A stretch of 6,013 nt of DNA from Sulfurimonadaceae bacterium (GTDB lineage Bacteria; Campylobacterota; Campylobacteria; Campylobacterales; Sulfurimonadaceae): positions 1 through 6,013 of the forward strand of contig JAQUCZ010000077.1 of NCBI GenBank assembly GCA_028685945.1. The letters run 5' to 3'. This document shows positions 1-6,013 of this stretch, piece after piece. Numbering within the stretch: position 1 is the stretch's first letter; the number at the start of each line of letters is the position of its first letter. The notes under the pieces were generated by a model. The model was not told the origin of the DNA. It ran no database searches and saw nothing but the letters and a program-made list of their open reading frames with translations. The position numbers were made by a program, and so were the translations under genes.

Positions 1-779
1 ACGGCGATATACTCTTTAGCGTTAAGTTCCAACGTCAAGATCAAAGAAACAAGAGTCTCGTTGGAAACTTCCAAGGTCTCTTTGTCTGCATTTACCCTTG
101 CCAAGATGGCAAAAAGCGCCTCTTTCGTGAGATAGGTTTTGTATTTCTCTATTGCATACATCGGCGCCGTTTTCACAAAATCGACGTAAGCATAACGCGC
201 AACTTCAACGTCGTATTTAGCGGGATGGCTCAGAATCTCCTCGCAGTTGAGTTCCCCTTTATCGTAGCGATTTTTATGGTTTTGGATCACCAAAGGGTTA
301 TTGTTTGCCAAAGCGTACTTTTTCAAATCCGCTACTTCCCCGTTTTTGACGGCTGCGATTGCCTTGAGTACGTTTGCGATTTTAGGATCGGAAATACTCG
401 CCGTAAGCGTATCCGAGGGGATAAGTTGCGTATCGGCAACCAAAGAACCCAAAAGTTGGTATCTAAGTGTTTTGTATTTTGGATCGTTGCTTGTTTTACC
501 CAAATAGGCATCAACCAAAGCATCGATCAGTTTTTCGTAATCTTTTTCATATTTACGTAGTTTCAAAGTTCCGATAAACGAATAGAAAAACATATGAAAC
601 GCACTTGCCAAAGCCAAAAATATCAAAGGTACCACGATCCACAAAGCGATACTGAGAGAGGGAAGTTCTATCCCTAAAAAACGTAATCCCATGCTCTCTT
701 GCGTTACAAACGCATACACGTACCAACCGATAAAGAGTATAAATAAAAATGCGGTTAGAGCATATCGCTTTATGTACAT
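1..779 (-). CDS. Conserved two-helix membrane protein of unknown function, 3' end outside window (partial)
   Basis: An open frame of 259 complete codons runs from ATG at 779-777 to the window edge without a stop, so the C-terminus is missing. The start lies 1 nt after the dksA stop and has AAGGA at 785-789, 5 nt upstream. The protein opens MYIKRYALTAF. Hydrophobic segments cover about residues 6-25 and 42-70, separated by a short loop (GLRFLGIELP) and followed by a cationic, helical stretch (KLRKYEKDYEKL, 73-84). The remaining 175 or so residues look soluble and mostly helical, with no catalytic motif I can recognise. By position after the short dksA gene it corresponds to C. jejuni Cj0124c, annotated from memory as a putative membrane protein. 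The N-terminal topology resembles LapA/DUF1049 proteins, but this is only pattern similarity. Topology is probably both ends in the cytoplasm. Function is unknown. Confidence 0.85.
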   Translation of the reverse strand, partial: MYIKRYALTAFLFILFIGWYVYAFVTQESMGLRFLGIELPSLSIALWIVVPLIFLALASAFHMFFYSFIGTLKLRKYEKDYEKLIDALVDAYLGKTSNDPKYKTLRYQLLGSLVADTQLIPSDTLTASISDPKIANVLKAIAAVKNGEVADLKKYALANNNPLVIQNHKNRYDKGELNCEEILSHPAKYDVEVARYAYVDFVKTAPMYAIEKYKTYLTKEALFAILARVNADKETLEVSNETLVSLILTLELNAKEYIA

Positions 780-780
780 A

Positions 781-1140
781 TCAATCCTTTAATTTATTTT
801 TTTCTACGATTTCTCTACAGTGAATGCAGTACATGGCATGCGGCTTCACTTTAAGTCTTTGAAACCCTATCGGGTCCTCACACATCTCACATATCCCGTA
901 TTCGCGCGTTGCGATTTTGCCGAGTGCGACTTTGATCTCTTTAAGCTCTTTCTCCTGCTGCGCAACGATAGCCGTTTCTATCATCGAATTGTTTGTCGCA
1001 GAAGCGTGATCCCCTTCATCGTTTAGCTCCAGCGAATTGATCTCTATCAACTCATTATTTACGTTAGAAATATTTTTTAGAATTTGTTCTTTACGACTCT
1101 CTAAAATCTCTTTGAAGTATTTTAACTCGCTCTCTTGCAC
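781..1140 (-). CDS. dksA: DksA/TraR-family RNA polymerase-binding regulator, short form
   Basis: The 119-residue protein is shorter than E. coli DksA (151 aa), mainly at the N-terminus. Residues 1-35 and 53-78 would form the two arms of the coiled coil that enters the RNA polymerase secondary channel. The tip between them keeps the family DxxDxA signature as D41, D44 and A46 (sequence DEGDHA). A C4 zinc finger follows: C84, C87, C105 and C108, spaced C-x2-C-x17-C-x2-C. Family members act with ppGpp on rRNA and amino-acid promoters; a short DksA-like protein (Cj0125c) occupies the same place in C. jejuni. The start is GTG at 1140-1138, with AAGGA at 1149-1153; the next in-frame ATG is M53, which would remove the tip acids. 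It begins 11 nt after rlmH and ends 1 nt before the membrane-protein gene. Family assignment is firm; the exact regulatory role is inferred. Confidence 0.93.
   Translation of the reverse strand: MQESELKYFKEILESRKEQILKNISNVNNELIEINSLELNDEGDHASATNNSMIETAIVAQQEKELKEIKVALGKIATREYGICEMCEDPIGFQRLKVKPHAMYCIHCREIVEKNKLKD
785..790 (-). promoter_or_regulatory. Ribosome binding site of the membrane-protein gene
   Basis: AAAGGA sits inside the last codons of the dksA-family gene, 5 nt before the ATG at 779. This supports that start and suggests that ribosomes finishing the upstream gene can re-initiate here. Confidence 0.6.
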
Positions 1141-1148
1141 GTACCTGT

Positions 1149-1153
1149 TCCTT
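1149..1153 (-). promoter_or_regulatory. Ribosome binding site supporting the GTG start of dksA
   Basis: AAGGA lies 8 nt upstream of the GTG and overlaps the TAA stop of rlmH (1152-1154). Its spacing is what decides the non-ATG start and points to coupling with rlmH translation. Confidence 0.65.
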
Positions 1154-1610
1154 ACTTGTGATATGGATGATTATTTATCAGCGTAAATCCTCTATAAATC
1201 TGTTCAAGCAAAACGACTTTTGCTATCTTATGACTCATAGTCAATTTACTTAAACTTATAACAGCATCTCCCTTTTTTAGGAAGCTATCCTCGAAGCCGT
1301 AAGCCCCGCCGATAAAAAATTTAAGCGACATTCTATCATTTAAAAGCTTACTAAACTCAAAACTGTCGACTAATTTTCCCTCAGGGTGCAAAATTACATT
1401 AAAACCGCCATCGGTGTAAGGCTCTAAAACCTTGGTATACGCGAGCTTTGAAGCCTCAGGTGAAATAGTGTGTGATTTCGCTACATCTTTAGGAAAAAGT
1501 TCGATATCTTCCACCTTGGCAAAGCGCGAAATCATCTTTTGCAGCTCTTTATAAAGGGGATCGTAGGTGGAACGCTCTTTTTTTGCTATCGAAATAATCT
1601 CTATTTTCAA
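1152..1610 (-). CDS. rlmH: 23S rRNA (pseudouridine-1915 N3)-methyltransferase RlmH
   Basis: RlmH is a SPOUT-class, SAM-dependent methyltransferase that modifies pseudouridine 1915 in helix 69 of 23S rRNA on assembled 70S ribosomes. The 152 residues match the family size (E. coli 155). Visible signatures are the first strand MKIEIISIAK, the ILHPEGK segment (73-79), the glycine-rich SAM loop FFIGGAYGF (98-106), and the C-terminal block ending NHPYHK (147-152), which closely matches the E. coli ending and contributes to the trefoil-knot SAM site. The start is TTG at 1610-1608, inside the stop of the upstream thiE-like gene (4-nt TTGA overlap). The next ATG is M26, which would delete the first beta strand, so the TTG is well supported. 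No good Shine-Dalgarno is visible, so it probably depends on termination-reinitiation from the upstream gene. Confidence 0.95.
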   Translation of the reverse strand: MKIEIISIAKKERSTYDPLYKELQKMISRFAKVEDIELFPKDVAKSHTISPEASKLAYTKVLEPYTDGGFNVILHPEGKLVDSFEFSKLLNDRMSLKFFIGGAYGFEDSFLKKGDAVISLSKLTMSHKIAKVVLLEQIYRGFTLINNHPYHK

Positions 1611-2170
1611 ACCAACAACCCGCTTCCCATAACATGGTACGTTACATGCCTAAATCTATCCTCTTTGCGCACACCGCCGATTGCCGCGACGTAATGCTTG
1701 GCATGTGAGGCGATCGTATCGAGTTTTTCCCCTAAAACATCTTGAAGATCGCTTTTTGTAGAGGTGTTTCTAAAAGGTCCGAGACCGATGTAGTTCAAAT
1801 CAAAATCGTTTGCTTCTTGCACCTCTTGAAGATTGTGGGTAGAGAGTCCCAAAATTTTGTCGCTGCCGATAACTTGTCGCAAAATTTTTACCGCTTTTGC
1901 TTTGTCGGCATCTATCTCCAAAAGATCCTCTTGCCCGATATGTACCCCGTCGCAAAACTCGACAAGTTCGTATTTATCGTTTACGAGCAAAAAACCTTCG
2001 TATATTTTTCTGATCGTAATGAGCTGCTGTTTGATAAAAGCGATATCGGAGTTTTTATCGCGGTACTGGAGAATCTCGGCTTTATTGGCAACCGCGAGAG
2101 CTACAAACTCTTCAAGAGAGATCCTCTTCTTTTGAAGCAGTTGCCAATCACACAAGGCATAAAGTCTCAT
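1607..2170 (-). CDS. thiE: ThiE/TenI-family thiamine-phosphate synthase-like protein, short C-terminus
   Basis: ThiE is a TIM-barrel enzyme that joins HMP pyrophosphate to thiazole phosphate to give thiamine monophosphate. This 187-residue protein shows the family motifs in order: QYRDK (35-39), VNDK (63-66), DGVHIGQEDL (74-83), GLST (108-111), YIGLGPFRNTSTK (127-139) and IGGV (164-167). The basic residues R37 and K39, N64-D65, D82 and the T-x-T-K phosphate loop that bind substrate and Mg in characterised ThiE are all present, which favours a catalytic protein over TenI. It ends at MGSGLLV, about where the last phosphate-binding strand begins; the usual final helix is missing, making it about 20 residues shorter than typical ThiE. 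ATG at 2170 lies 1 nt after the accD stop, with no clear Shine-Dalgarno. It could be a paralogue with altered activity. Gene symbol is by family only. Confidence 0.82.
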   Translation of the reverse strand: MRLYALCDWQLLQKKRISLEEFVALAVANKAEILQYRDKNSDIAFIKQQLITIRKIYEGFLLVNDKYELVEFCDGVHIGQEDLLEIDADKAKAVKILRQVIGSDKILGLSTHNLQEVQEANDFDLNYIGLGPFRNTSTKSDLQDVLGEKLDTIASHAKHYVAAIGGVRKEDRFRHVTYHVMGSGLLV

Positions 2171-2171
2171 T

Positions 2172-3020
2172 TTATGCGTTAAAAAATCTCAAAAGATCGG
2201 AAAGGGTATTTTTAAGCTGGTTACGGTTTACGACCATATCGATCGAGCCTTTTTCAAGCAAAAATTCGGCTCTTTGGAAGCCGTCGGGAAGATCGGAACC
2301 GATCGTTTGCTTGATAACGCGCTGCCCCGCAAAACCGATCAATGCGCCCGGCTCGGCAATAATAATATCGCCAAGCGTAGCAAAAGAAGCACTTACCCCG
2401 CCCATCGTAGGATCGGTTAAAACCGAGATGTAAGGAAGTTTGTGTTGCGAGAGTTTTGCCAGTGCCGCGGAGGTTTTGGACATCTGCATCAAAGAGAACG
2501 TACTCTCTTGCATCCTCGCACCACCCGAAGCACTGATGATGATAAGTCCCTGTTTTTTCTCGATCGCACGATTGACCGCACGCACGATTTTCTCACCCTC
2601 GACCGAGCCTAAAGACCCCCCCATAAACGAAAAATCGAAGATCACGAGCTGTGCGTCGATCCCGTTGATTTTACATTCGCCGCTGACCACCGAAGAGGTT
2701 CTTCCCGTTTTTTTCGCCCCCTCTTCTATCCTTTTTACGTACGAGATTTTATCTACGAATTTCAAAGGATCGATCGGTTTTAAGGCGTCGTCGTATTCTA
2801 CGAACGTGTCTTTGTCTGCCAATAAAGAGATTCTCTCTTTGACGCCGATTCTTAAGTGAAACCCGCATTTAGGACAAACGTAATTTTGATTCTCTACCTC
2901 TTTGTAGTACATCAACGATTGGCATGACTGGCATTTAACCCAGTGAGCGGGAGCTTCGCTTTTTGTAGCTTGTTGTTTTGTCGTGGTCGTATTTCTGGAA
3001 AAAAGGTTCAAAAGATTCAA
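2172..3020 (-). CDS. accD: Acetyl-CoA carboxylase carboxyltransferase subunit beta
   Basis: AccD pairs with AccA (not in this window) in the cytosolic carboxyltransferase that moves CO2 from biotinylated AccB to acetyl-CoA, making malonyl-CoA, the first committed step of fatty acid synthesis. The 282 residues compare with 304 in E. coli. An N-terminal C4 zinc ribbon has C30, C33, C49 and C52 (C-x2-C-x15-C-x2-C). The crotonase-fold core shows GGSLGSVEGEKI (134-145), SASGGARMQE (163-172), the oxyanion-loop region TDPTMGGVSASFA (202-214), GFAGQRVI (229-236) and LPDGFQRAEFL (244-254). The start is TTG at 3020-3018 with AAGGA 8 nt upstream. The first in-frame ATG is M37, which would cut the zinc ribbon in half, so TTG is strongly favoured. 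It is the first gene of its unit, behind its own TATAAT element, and is followed after 1 nt by the thiE-like gene. Confidence 0.97.
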   Translation of the reverse strand: MNLLNLFSRNTTTTKQQATKSEAPAHWVKCQSCQSLMYYKEVENQNYVCPKCGFHLRIGVKERISLLADKDTFVEYDDALKPIDPLKFVDKISYVKRIEEGAKKTGRTSSVVSGECKINGIDAQLVIFDFSFMGGSLGSVEGEKIVRAVNRAIEKKQGLIIISASGGARMQESTFSLMQMSKTSAALAKLSQHKLPYISVLTDPTMGGVSASFATLGDIIIAEPGALIGFAGQRVIKQTIGSDLPDGFQRAEFLLEKGSIDMVVNRNQLKNTLSDLLRFFNA

Positions 3021-3026
3021 AAAACT

Positions 3027-3032
3027 ATCCTT
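3027..3032 (-). promoter_or_regulatory. Ribosome binding site deciding the TTG start of accD
   Basis: AAGGAT reads on the minus strand, 7 nt before the TTG at 3020. No ATG lies at a usable distance, so this site fixes the non-standard start. Confidence 0.75.
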
Positions 3033-3052
3033 AAAGTTACAAAATAAGCGAA

Positions 3053-3058
3053 ATTATA
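3053..3058 (-). promoter_or_regulatory. Predicted sigma-70 promoter (-10) for the accD unit
   Basis: A perfect TATAAT, in the context TTAATTTGGTATAATTT, lies 32 nt upstream of the accD TTG start. No convincing -35 box is seen; the upstream stretch is T- and A-rich, as is typical of Campylobacter and Helicobacter sigma-70 promoters, where the -35 element is weak or absent. Transcription would start near 3046, leaving a leader of about 25 nt that holds the ribosome binding site and no room for a riboswitch. Confidence 0.6.
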
Positions 3059-3113
3059 CCAAATTAACCAAGATTTATAATTAAAAGAGTATGTCGATTG
3101 AGGAAAATATGCT

Positions 3114-3142
3114 TGGCATGTAGGGAAAACCCCCACATGCCA
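3114..3142 (-). terminator. Hairpin after gltD, likely intrinsic terminator
   Basis: Arms GGCATGT and ACATGCC (3135-3141 and 3115-3121) pair perfectly, are extended outward by one A-T pair and inward by GGG-CCC plus one G-T wobble, and enclose a T-rich loop. The stem is about 12 bp and begins 5 nt after the gltD stop. On the minus strand it is followed by AGCATATTTTCC, a short and interrupted T tract, so termination may be partial. The symmetrical arms have no T tract serving the plus strand, and no plus-strand gene is present to need one. Confidence 0.6.
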
Positions 3143-3147
3143 TACGT

Positions 3148-4533
3148 TTAGCGAAGAAGAGATTTGATGATATTTTTTGCAGCTTCGCGACCGTCAAACG
3201 CCGCATTTACGACCAGATCGGCACCGCGGAAACAATCGCCGCCCGCGTAGATACCCGAGGTAGTCGTTTCGTTTGTAGCAGGGTTAAGAAGCACGCCGCC
3301 CCAGTTGTTGGTCTCGATCCCGTTTTCCGCCAAAAACGAAGGGGTCGCAGGGTCAAAACCGAGTGCCATAATTACGACATCGGCTTTAATACGCATCTCA
3401 CTCCCTTTGATCTCTTCCATTTTTTGGCGTCCGCTCTCATCTTTGGCACCGAGAGCGGTTTTGATCACCTCTACCGACACCGCTTGTGCATTGTCGCCCA
3501 AGATGATCTCTTTGGGAGCGACGTTAAACATAAAGTCTACGCCCTCTTCCATAGCATTTTTATACTCTTTTTGGCTTCCCGGCATGTTGTATGCGTCACG
3601 GCGGTAAAGGCATGTAACGCTTCTGGCTCCTTCGCGTTTTGCGGTTCTTAGACAATCCATCGCCGTATCCCCGCCGCCGATCACCACGACGTTTAGGTCT
3701 TTAAAATCAAACTTTTTCTCGTAAGAGAGTTTGAAATTTTTACGCTGAATTGCAGTGAGATAATCCATCGCCGCATAGACGTTGGGTGCTTGCTCGCCCG
3801 AGATTCCCGCTTTTTTTGCTTTTGTGGCACCGATGCCGATAAAGATCGCATCGTGTGCATCGGCGATCTCTTCAAACGAGATATCTTTGCCCACTTCGCA
3901 ATTAAGCACGAGATGCAAACCCGCTTCCTGAAGCAGTTTGACACGACGATCTACGATTTTTTTATCCAGCTTAAAGTTGGGGATTCCGTAGGTTAAAAGC
4001 CCCCCCGCTCTATCGGCTCTCTCGTACATCGTTACCGCTATCCCCGCACGCAATAAATAAGTCGCACACGAAAGCCCCGCAGGTCCGCTGCCGATCACCG
4101 CTACTTTTTTGTTGGTCGTGATCCCGCCGAATGCAGGTTTGAAACCTTGGCGGAACCCCTCTTCGGTGATGTGCGTCTCAATGGATCCGATCGTAATCGC
4201 ACCGTGTCCGTCGTTAAGGGTACAATCCCCTTCGCAAAGGCGGTCATGCGGACATACGCGCCCCATAACCTCGGGAAACGGAGAGGGCTCGTTGGAGAGT
4301 TTGAAAGCAAACTCCAAATCTCTTTCGCTTACCGCTTTGAGCCACTGGGGAATATAATTATGAAGCGGACATTTATTCAAACAAAACGGATCGCCGCATT
4401 GGATACAGCGATCGCTTTGGCTTGCCGCGTCGTTTGCACTGAAAAGATCGTAAATCTCTCCGAAATCTCTTGTTCTCTCGACAACTAGACGTTTGGATGC
4501 TTCAATTCTTTCAATCGTTAAAAATTCTCTCAT
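3148..4533 (-). CDS. gltD: Glutamate synthase (NADPH) small subunit
   Basis: GltD takes electrons from NADPH through FAD and passes them via 4Fe-4S clusters to GltB, where glutamine amide nitrogen and 2-oxoglutarate become two glutamates. Length (461 aa) fits the family (E. coli 472). The N-terminal cluster domain has C43, C46, C51 and C55 in CIQCGDPFCLNKC, then C94, C100 and C104 in VCPHDRLCEGDC. The FAD-binding Rossmann motif is VIGSGPAG (146-153) with E171 closing the second strand. The NADPH-binding motif is VVIGGGDTAMD (283-293). The C-terminal FAD motif GIYAGGDCFRGADLVVNAA spans 427-445. ATG at 4533 is 2 nt after the gltB stop, with GGAGA at 4540-4544 placed 6 nt upstream. The adjacency to gltB makes this a true GltD rather than one of the related pyrimidine-reductase or NfnB-type subunits. 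It is the last gene before the hairpin at 3114. Confidence 0.97.
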   Translation of the reverse strand: MREFLTIERIEASKRLVVERTRDFGEIYDLFSANDAASQSDRCIQCGDPFCLNKCPLHNYIPQWLKAVSERDLEFAFKLSNEPSPFPEVMGRVCPHDRLCEGDCTLNDGHGAITIGSIETHITEEGFRQGFKPAFGGITTNKKVAVIGSGPAGLSCATYLLRAGIAVTMYERADRAGGLLTYGIPNFKLDKKIVDRRVKLLQEAGLHLVLNCEVGKDISFEEIADAHDAIFIGIGATKAKKAGISGEQAPNVYAAMDYLTAIQRKNFKLSYEKKFDFKDLNVVVIGGGDTAMDCLRTAKREGARSVTCLYRRDAYNMPGSQKEYKNAMEEGVDFMFNVAPKEIILGDNAQAVSVEVIKTALGAKDESGRQKMEEIKGSEMRIKADVVIMALGFDPATPSFLAENGIETNNWGGVLLNPATNETTTSGIYAGGDCFRGADLVVNAAFDGREAAKNIIKSLLR

Positions 4534-4535
4534 AA

Positions 4536-6013
4536 TTAATCTCCGTTCTCAAGGTTAAGTGGCAATTTCGTTAAGTTTTTCGGACGGATCAGCCAGAAAC
4601 TTCTTACCTCCACCCTAAAGTTCTCAAGCAACTCTTTTGCTTTTTTGCTTTGTGTCTCTACAAGGTAATCTTTTAACAAACGTTTAAGCAGATGGCGTGC
4701 ATCGGCACCCTCGTCGGTATCGATGCGTACCGCTTCGACAAGCTCGCGGTTAACGTTTTCTACAAAGCTGTGATCGGCATCGTACACGAATGCAACGCCG
4801 CCCGTCATACCTGCACCGAAGTTGATCCCCGTGCGTCCTAAGATCACGACGATACCACCCGTCATATATTCACAAGCATTGTCTCCCGTACCTTCAACGA
4901 CTGCCAAAGCGCCCGAATTACGCACGGCAAAACGCTCCCCTACGCTTCCTGCAATGTAGAGTTTTCCACCCGTTGCACCGTAGAGACAGGTGTTTCCGCC
5001 CGCTCCGAACGCTTCCCCTTCGTTTTTAGAAGTAATGATGATTTTTCCGCCGTGCATCCCTTTTCCGATGTAGTCGTTTGCCACACCCTCTAGGTAGATA
5101 GAAACACCGTGGATCAAGAAGCCTCCGAGTGCCTGCCCTGCGATCCCTTTAAGGTTGATCTTGATCGTATCGGTTTTAAGACCGCTGTCGCCGTAATACT
5201 GTGCGATCTCCCCGCTTAAGAGCGCACCGAAACTTCTGTTGATGTTGGTGATCTCTCTATGGATGCGGATCGGCTGGCTAGGGTTTTTAATCGCGCTCAT
5301 CGCCTCTTTTAACACATCTTTTTCAAACTCGTTCGCATCGAAAGGAACATTCGATTTTTGCTGTTTCGTATTAACGCCCTCTTCTTGGTGCAACACGGCA
5401 GAGAAATCGAATTTTTTTGCAAACGGATCGTTGACGACTTGAAGCAAATCGACGCGTCCGATCATCTCGTCCATCGTTTTATATCCCAAAGTCGCCATAA
5501 TAGCACGCACGTCTTCGGCTAAAAGGGTAAAGAAGTTCATCACTTGATTCACTTGCCCTTTAAAGAAATCTTTGCGGAGTTTTTCGTTTTGCGTCGCTAT
5601 CCCCACCGAACATTTGTTGACGTGGCAGATACGGAGCATTTTACATCCGATGATCGCCAAAACACCCGTACCGAATGCAAACGACTCTGCACCCAAAAGT
5701 GCCGCTTTAACGACATCCAGACCCGTTTTGAGTCCTCCGTCGGTTTGTAGCTCTACTAGCCCTCTGAGGTTGTTCGCTTTAAGCGCGTTATGTGCTTCGC
5801 TAAGTCCGAGTTCCCAAGGGTTCCCCGCGAACTTGATAGAGGTAAGCGGTGCCGCTCCCGTTCCGCCGTCTCCTCCCGATATGATAATCTTGTCGGCATA
5901 CGCTTTTGCGACACCCGCCGCAATCGTACCCACTCCCAAAGCCGAAACAAGTTTCACCGAAACCGTGGCATGTGGATTGACCTGTTTCATATCGAAAATA
6001 AGCTGTGCCAAAT
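4536..6013 (-). CDS. gltB: Glutamate synthase (NADPH) large subunit, C-terminal third (5' partial)
   Basis: About 491 residues are visible of a protein that is normally near 1,500; the N-terminal glutamine amidotransferase and central domains lie beyond the right edge. The frame is open to the edge, and the TTG at 6011 is an internal leucine of the conserved LAQLIFD segment, not a start. Numbering from that codon, residues 1-140 are the end of the FMN-binding synthase barrel, with SVKLVSALGVGTIAAGVAKA (18-37), GGDGGTGAAP (46-55) and QTDGGLKTG (89-97). The 3Fe-4S cluster cysteines are C123, C129 and C134 in GCKMLRICHVNKC, the same spacing as in E. coli GltB. Residues of about 265-425 form the glycine-repeat beta-helix, including GNTCLYGATGGKLYIAG and CEYMTGGIVVILGRTG. 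The visible part is intact and contiguous with gltD, as expected for an active GOGAT. Confidence 0.97.
   Translation of the reverse strand, partial: LAQLIFDMKQVNPHATVSVKLVSALGVGTIAAGVAKAYADKIIISGGDGGTGAAPLTSIKFAGNPWELGLSEAHNALKANNLRGLVELQTDGGLKTGLDVVKAALLGAESFAFGTGVLAIIGCKMLRICHVNKCSVGIATQNEKLRKDFFKGQVNQVMNFFTLLAEDVRAIMATLGYKTMDEMIGRVDLLQVVNDPFAKKFDFSAVLHQEEGVNTKQQKSNVPFDANEFEKDVLKEAMSAIKNPSQPIRIHREITNINRSFGALLSGEIAQYYGDSGLKTDTIKINLKGIAGQALGGFLIHGVSIYLEGVANDYIGKGMHGGKIIITSKNEGEAFGAGGNTCLYGATGGKLYIAGSVGERFAVRNSGALAVVEGTGDNACEYMTGGIVVILGRTGINFGAGMTGGVAFVYDADHSFVENVNRELVEAVRIDTDEGADARHLLKRLLKDYLVETQSKKAKELLENFRVEVRSFWLIRPKNLTKLPLNLENGD
4540..4544 (-). promoter_or_regulatory. Ribosome binding site of gltD within the end of gltB
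   Basis: GGAGA overlaps the last codons of gltB (stop TAA at 4538-4536), 6 nt before the gltD ATG. This arrangement favours coupled synthesis of the two subunits. Confidence 0.6.

Noticed and set aside
225..560. Plus-strand open frame of 111 codons
   Set aside because: It lies entirely antisense to the membrane-protein gene, has no recognisable domain or ribosome binding site, and its composition is that of a shadow frame.
1694..1706. 13-bp exact repeat of ATGCTTGGCATGT, also at 3109-3121
   Set aside because: One copy is coding in the thiE-like gene and the other overlaps the gltD hairpin. A single 13-bp match in 6 kb is within chance expectation, and no further copies were seen.
1742..2182. 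Plus-strand open frame of 146 codons opposite the thiE-like gene
   Set aside because: The opposite strand carries a clear ThiE motif series; the plus-strand translation has no family signature.
3021..3113. Possible TPP riboswitch upstream of a unit containing a thiE-like gene
   Set aside because: The region is AT-rich and lacks the conserved THI-box segments, and the predicted leader is only about 25 nt.
6009..6011. TTG as a start codon for the gltB reading frame
   Set aside because: The segment LAQLIFD is internal to GltB in all homologues known to me, and the frame stays open to the window edge, so this is a truncated gene and not a short one.
1..6013. Mobile elements, CRISPR arrays, tRNA or rRNA genes, toxin-antitoxin or defence genes
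   Set aside because: Nearly every base is covered by seven co-directional housekeeping genes; no inverted-repeat ends, direct-repeat arrays, tRNA-like cloverleaf or unexplained gene space was found.

Overview
The window reads as ordinary core-genome DNA of a Campylobacterota (epsilonproteobacterial) chromosome. The accD, rlmH, short dksA and membrane-protein order matches, from memory, the Campylobacter jejuni Cj0127c-Cj0124c neighbourhood. The extra thiE-like gene and the directly adjacent gltB-gltD pair point to a free-living relative of the Sulfurimonas/Sulfurovum/Sulfuricurvum kind rather than to Campylobacter itself. That placement is inferred from protein character and gene order, not from a search.

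All seven genes lie on the minus strand, so transcription runs from high to low coordinates. The right side (6013 to 3148) holds the 3' third of gltB, cut by the window edge, followed after 2 nt by complete gltD. Together they encode the two subunits of NADPH-dependent glutamate synthase. A GC-rich hairpin at 3114-3142 closes this unit.

A 127-nt gap (3021-3147) then carries a TATAAT promoter element for a second, tightly packed unit. This unit is accD (acetyl-CoA carboxylase carboxyltransferase beta subunit), a short thiE-like gene, rlmH (23S rRNA pseudouridine methyltransferase), a short dksA-family gene, and a two-helix membrane protein that runs off the left edge. Gaps inside it are +1, -4, +11 and +1 nt, so translational coupling is likely. 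Three of its genes (accD, rlmH, dksA) start at TTG or GTG rather than ATG; in each case the protein family and, for two of them, a good Shine-Dalgarno sequence support the choice.

Functionally the window joins nitrogen assimilation (GOGAT) to a growth-linked cluster of fatty acid synthesis, a thiamine-type enzyme, ribosome maturation and a stringent-response regulator. No mobile element, CRISPR array, RNA gene, riboswitch or defence system was seen. The less routine points are the C-terminally short ThiE-like protein, the uncharacterised membrane protein with a LapA-like N-terminus, and the cluster of non-ATG starts.
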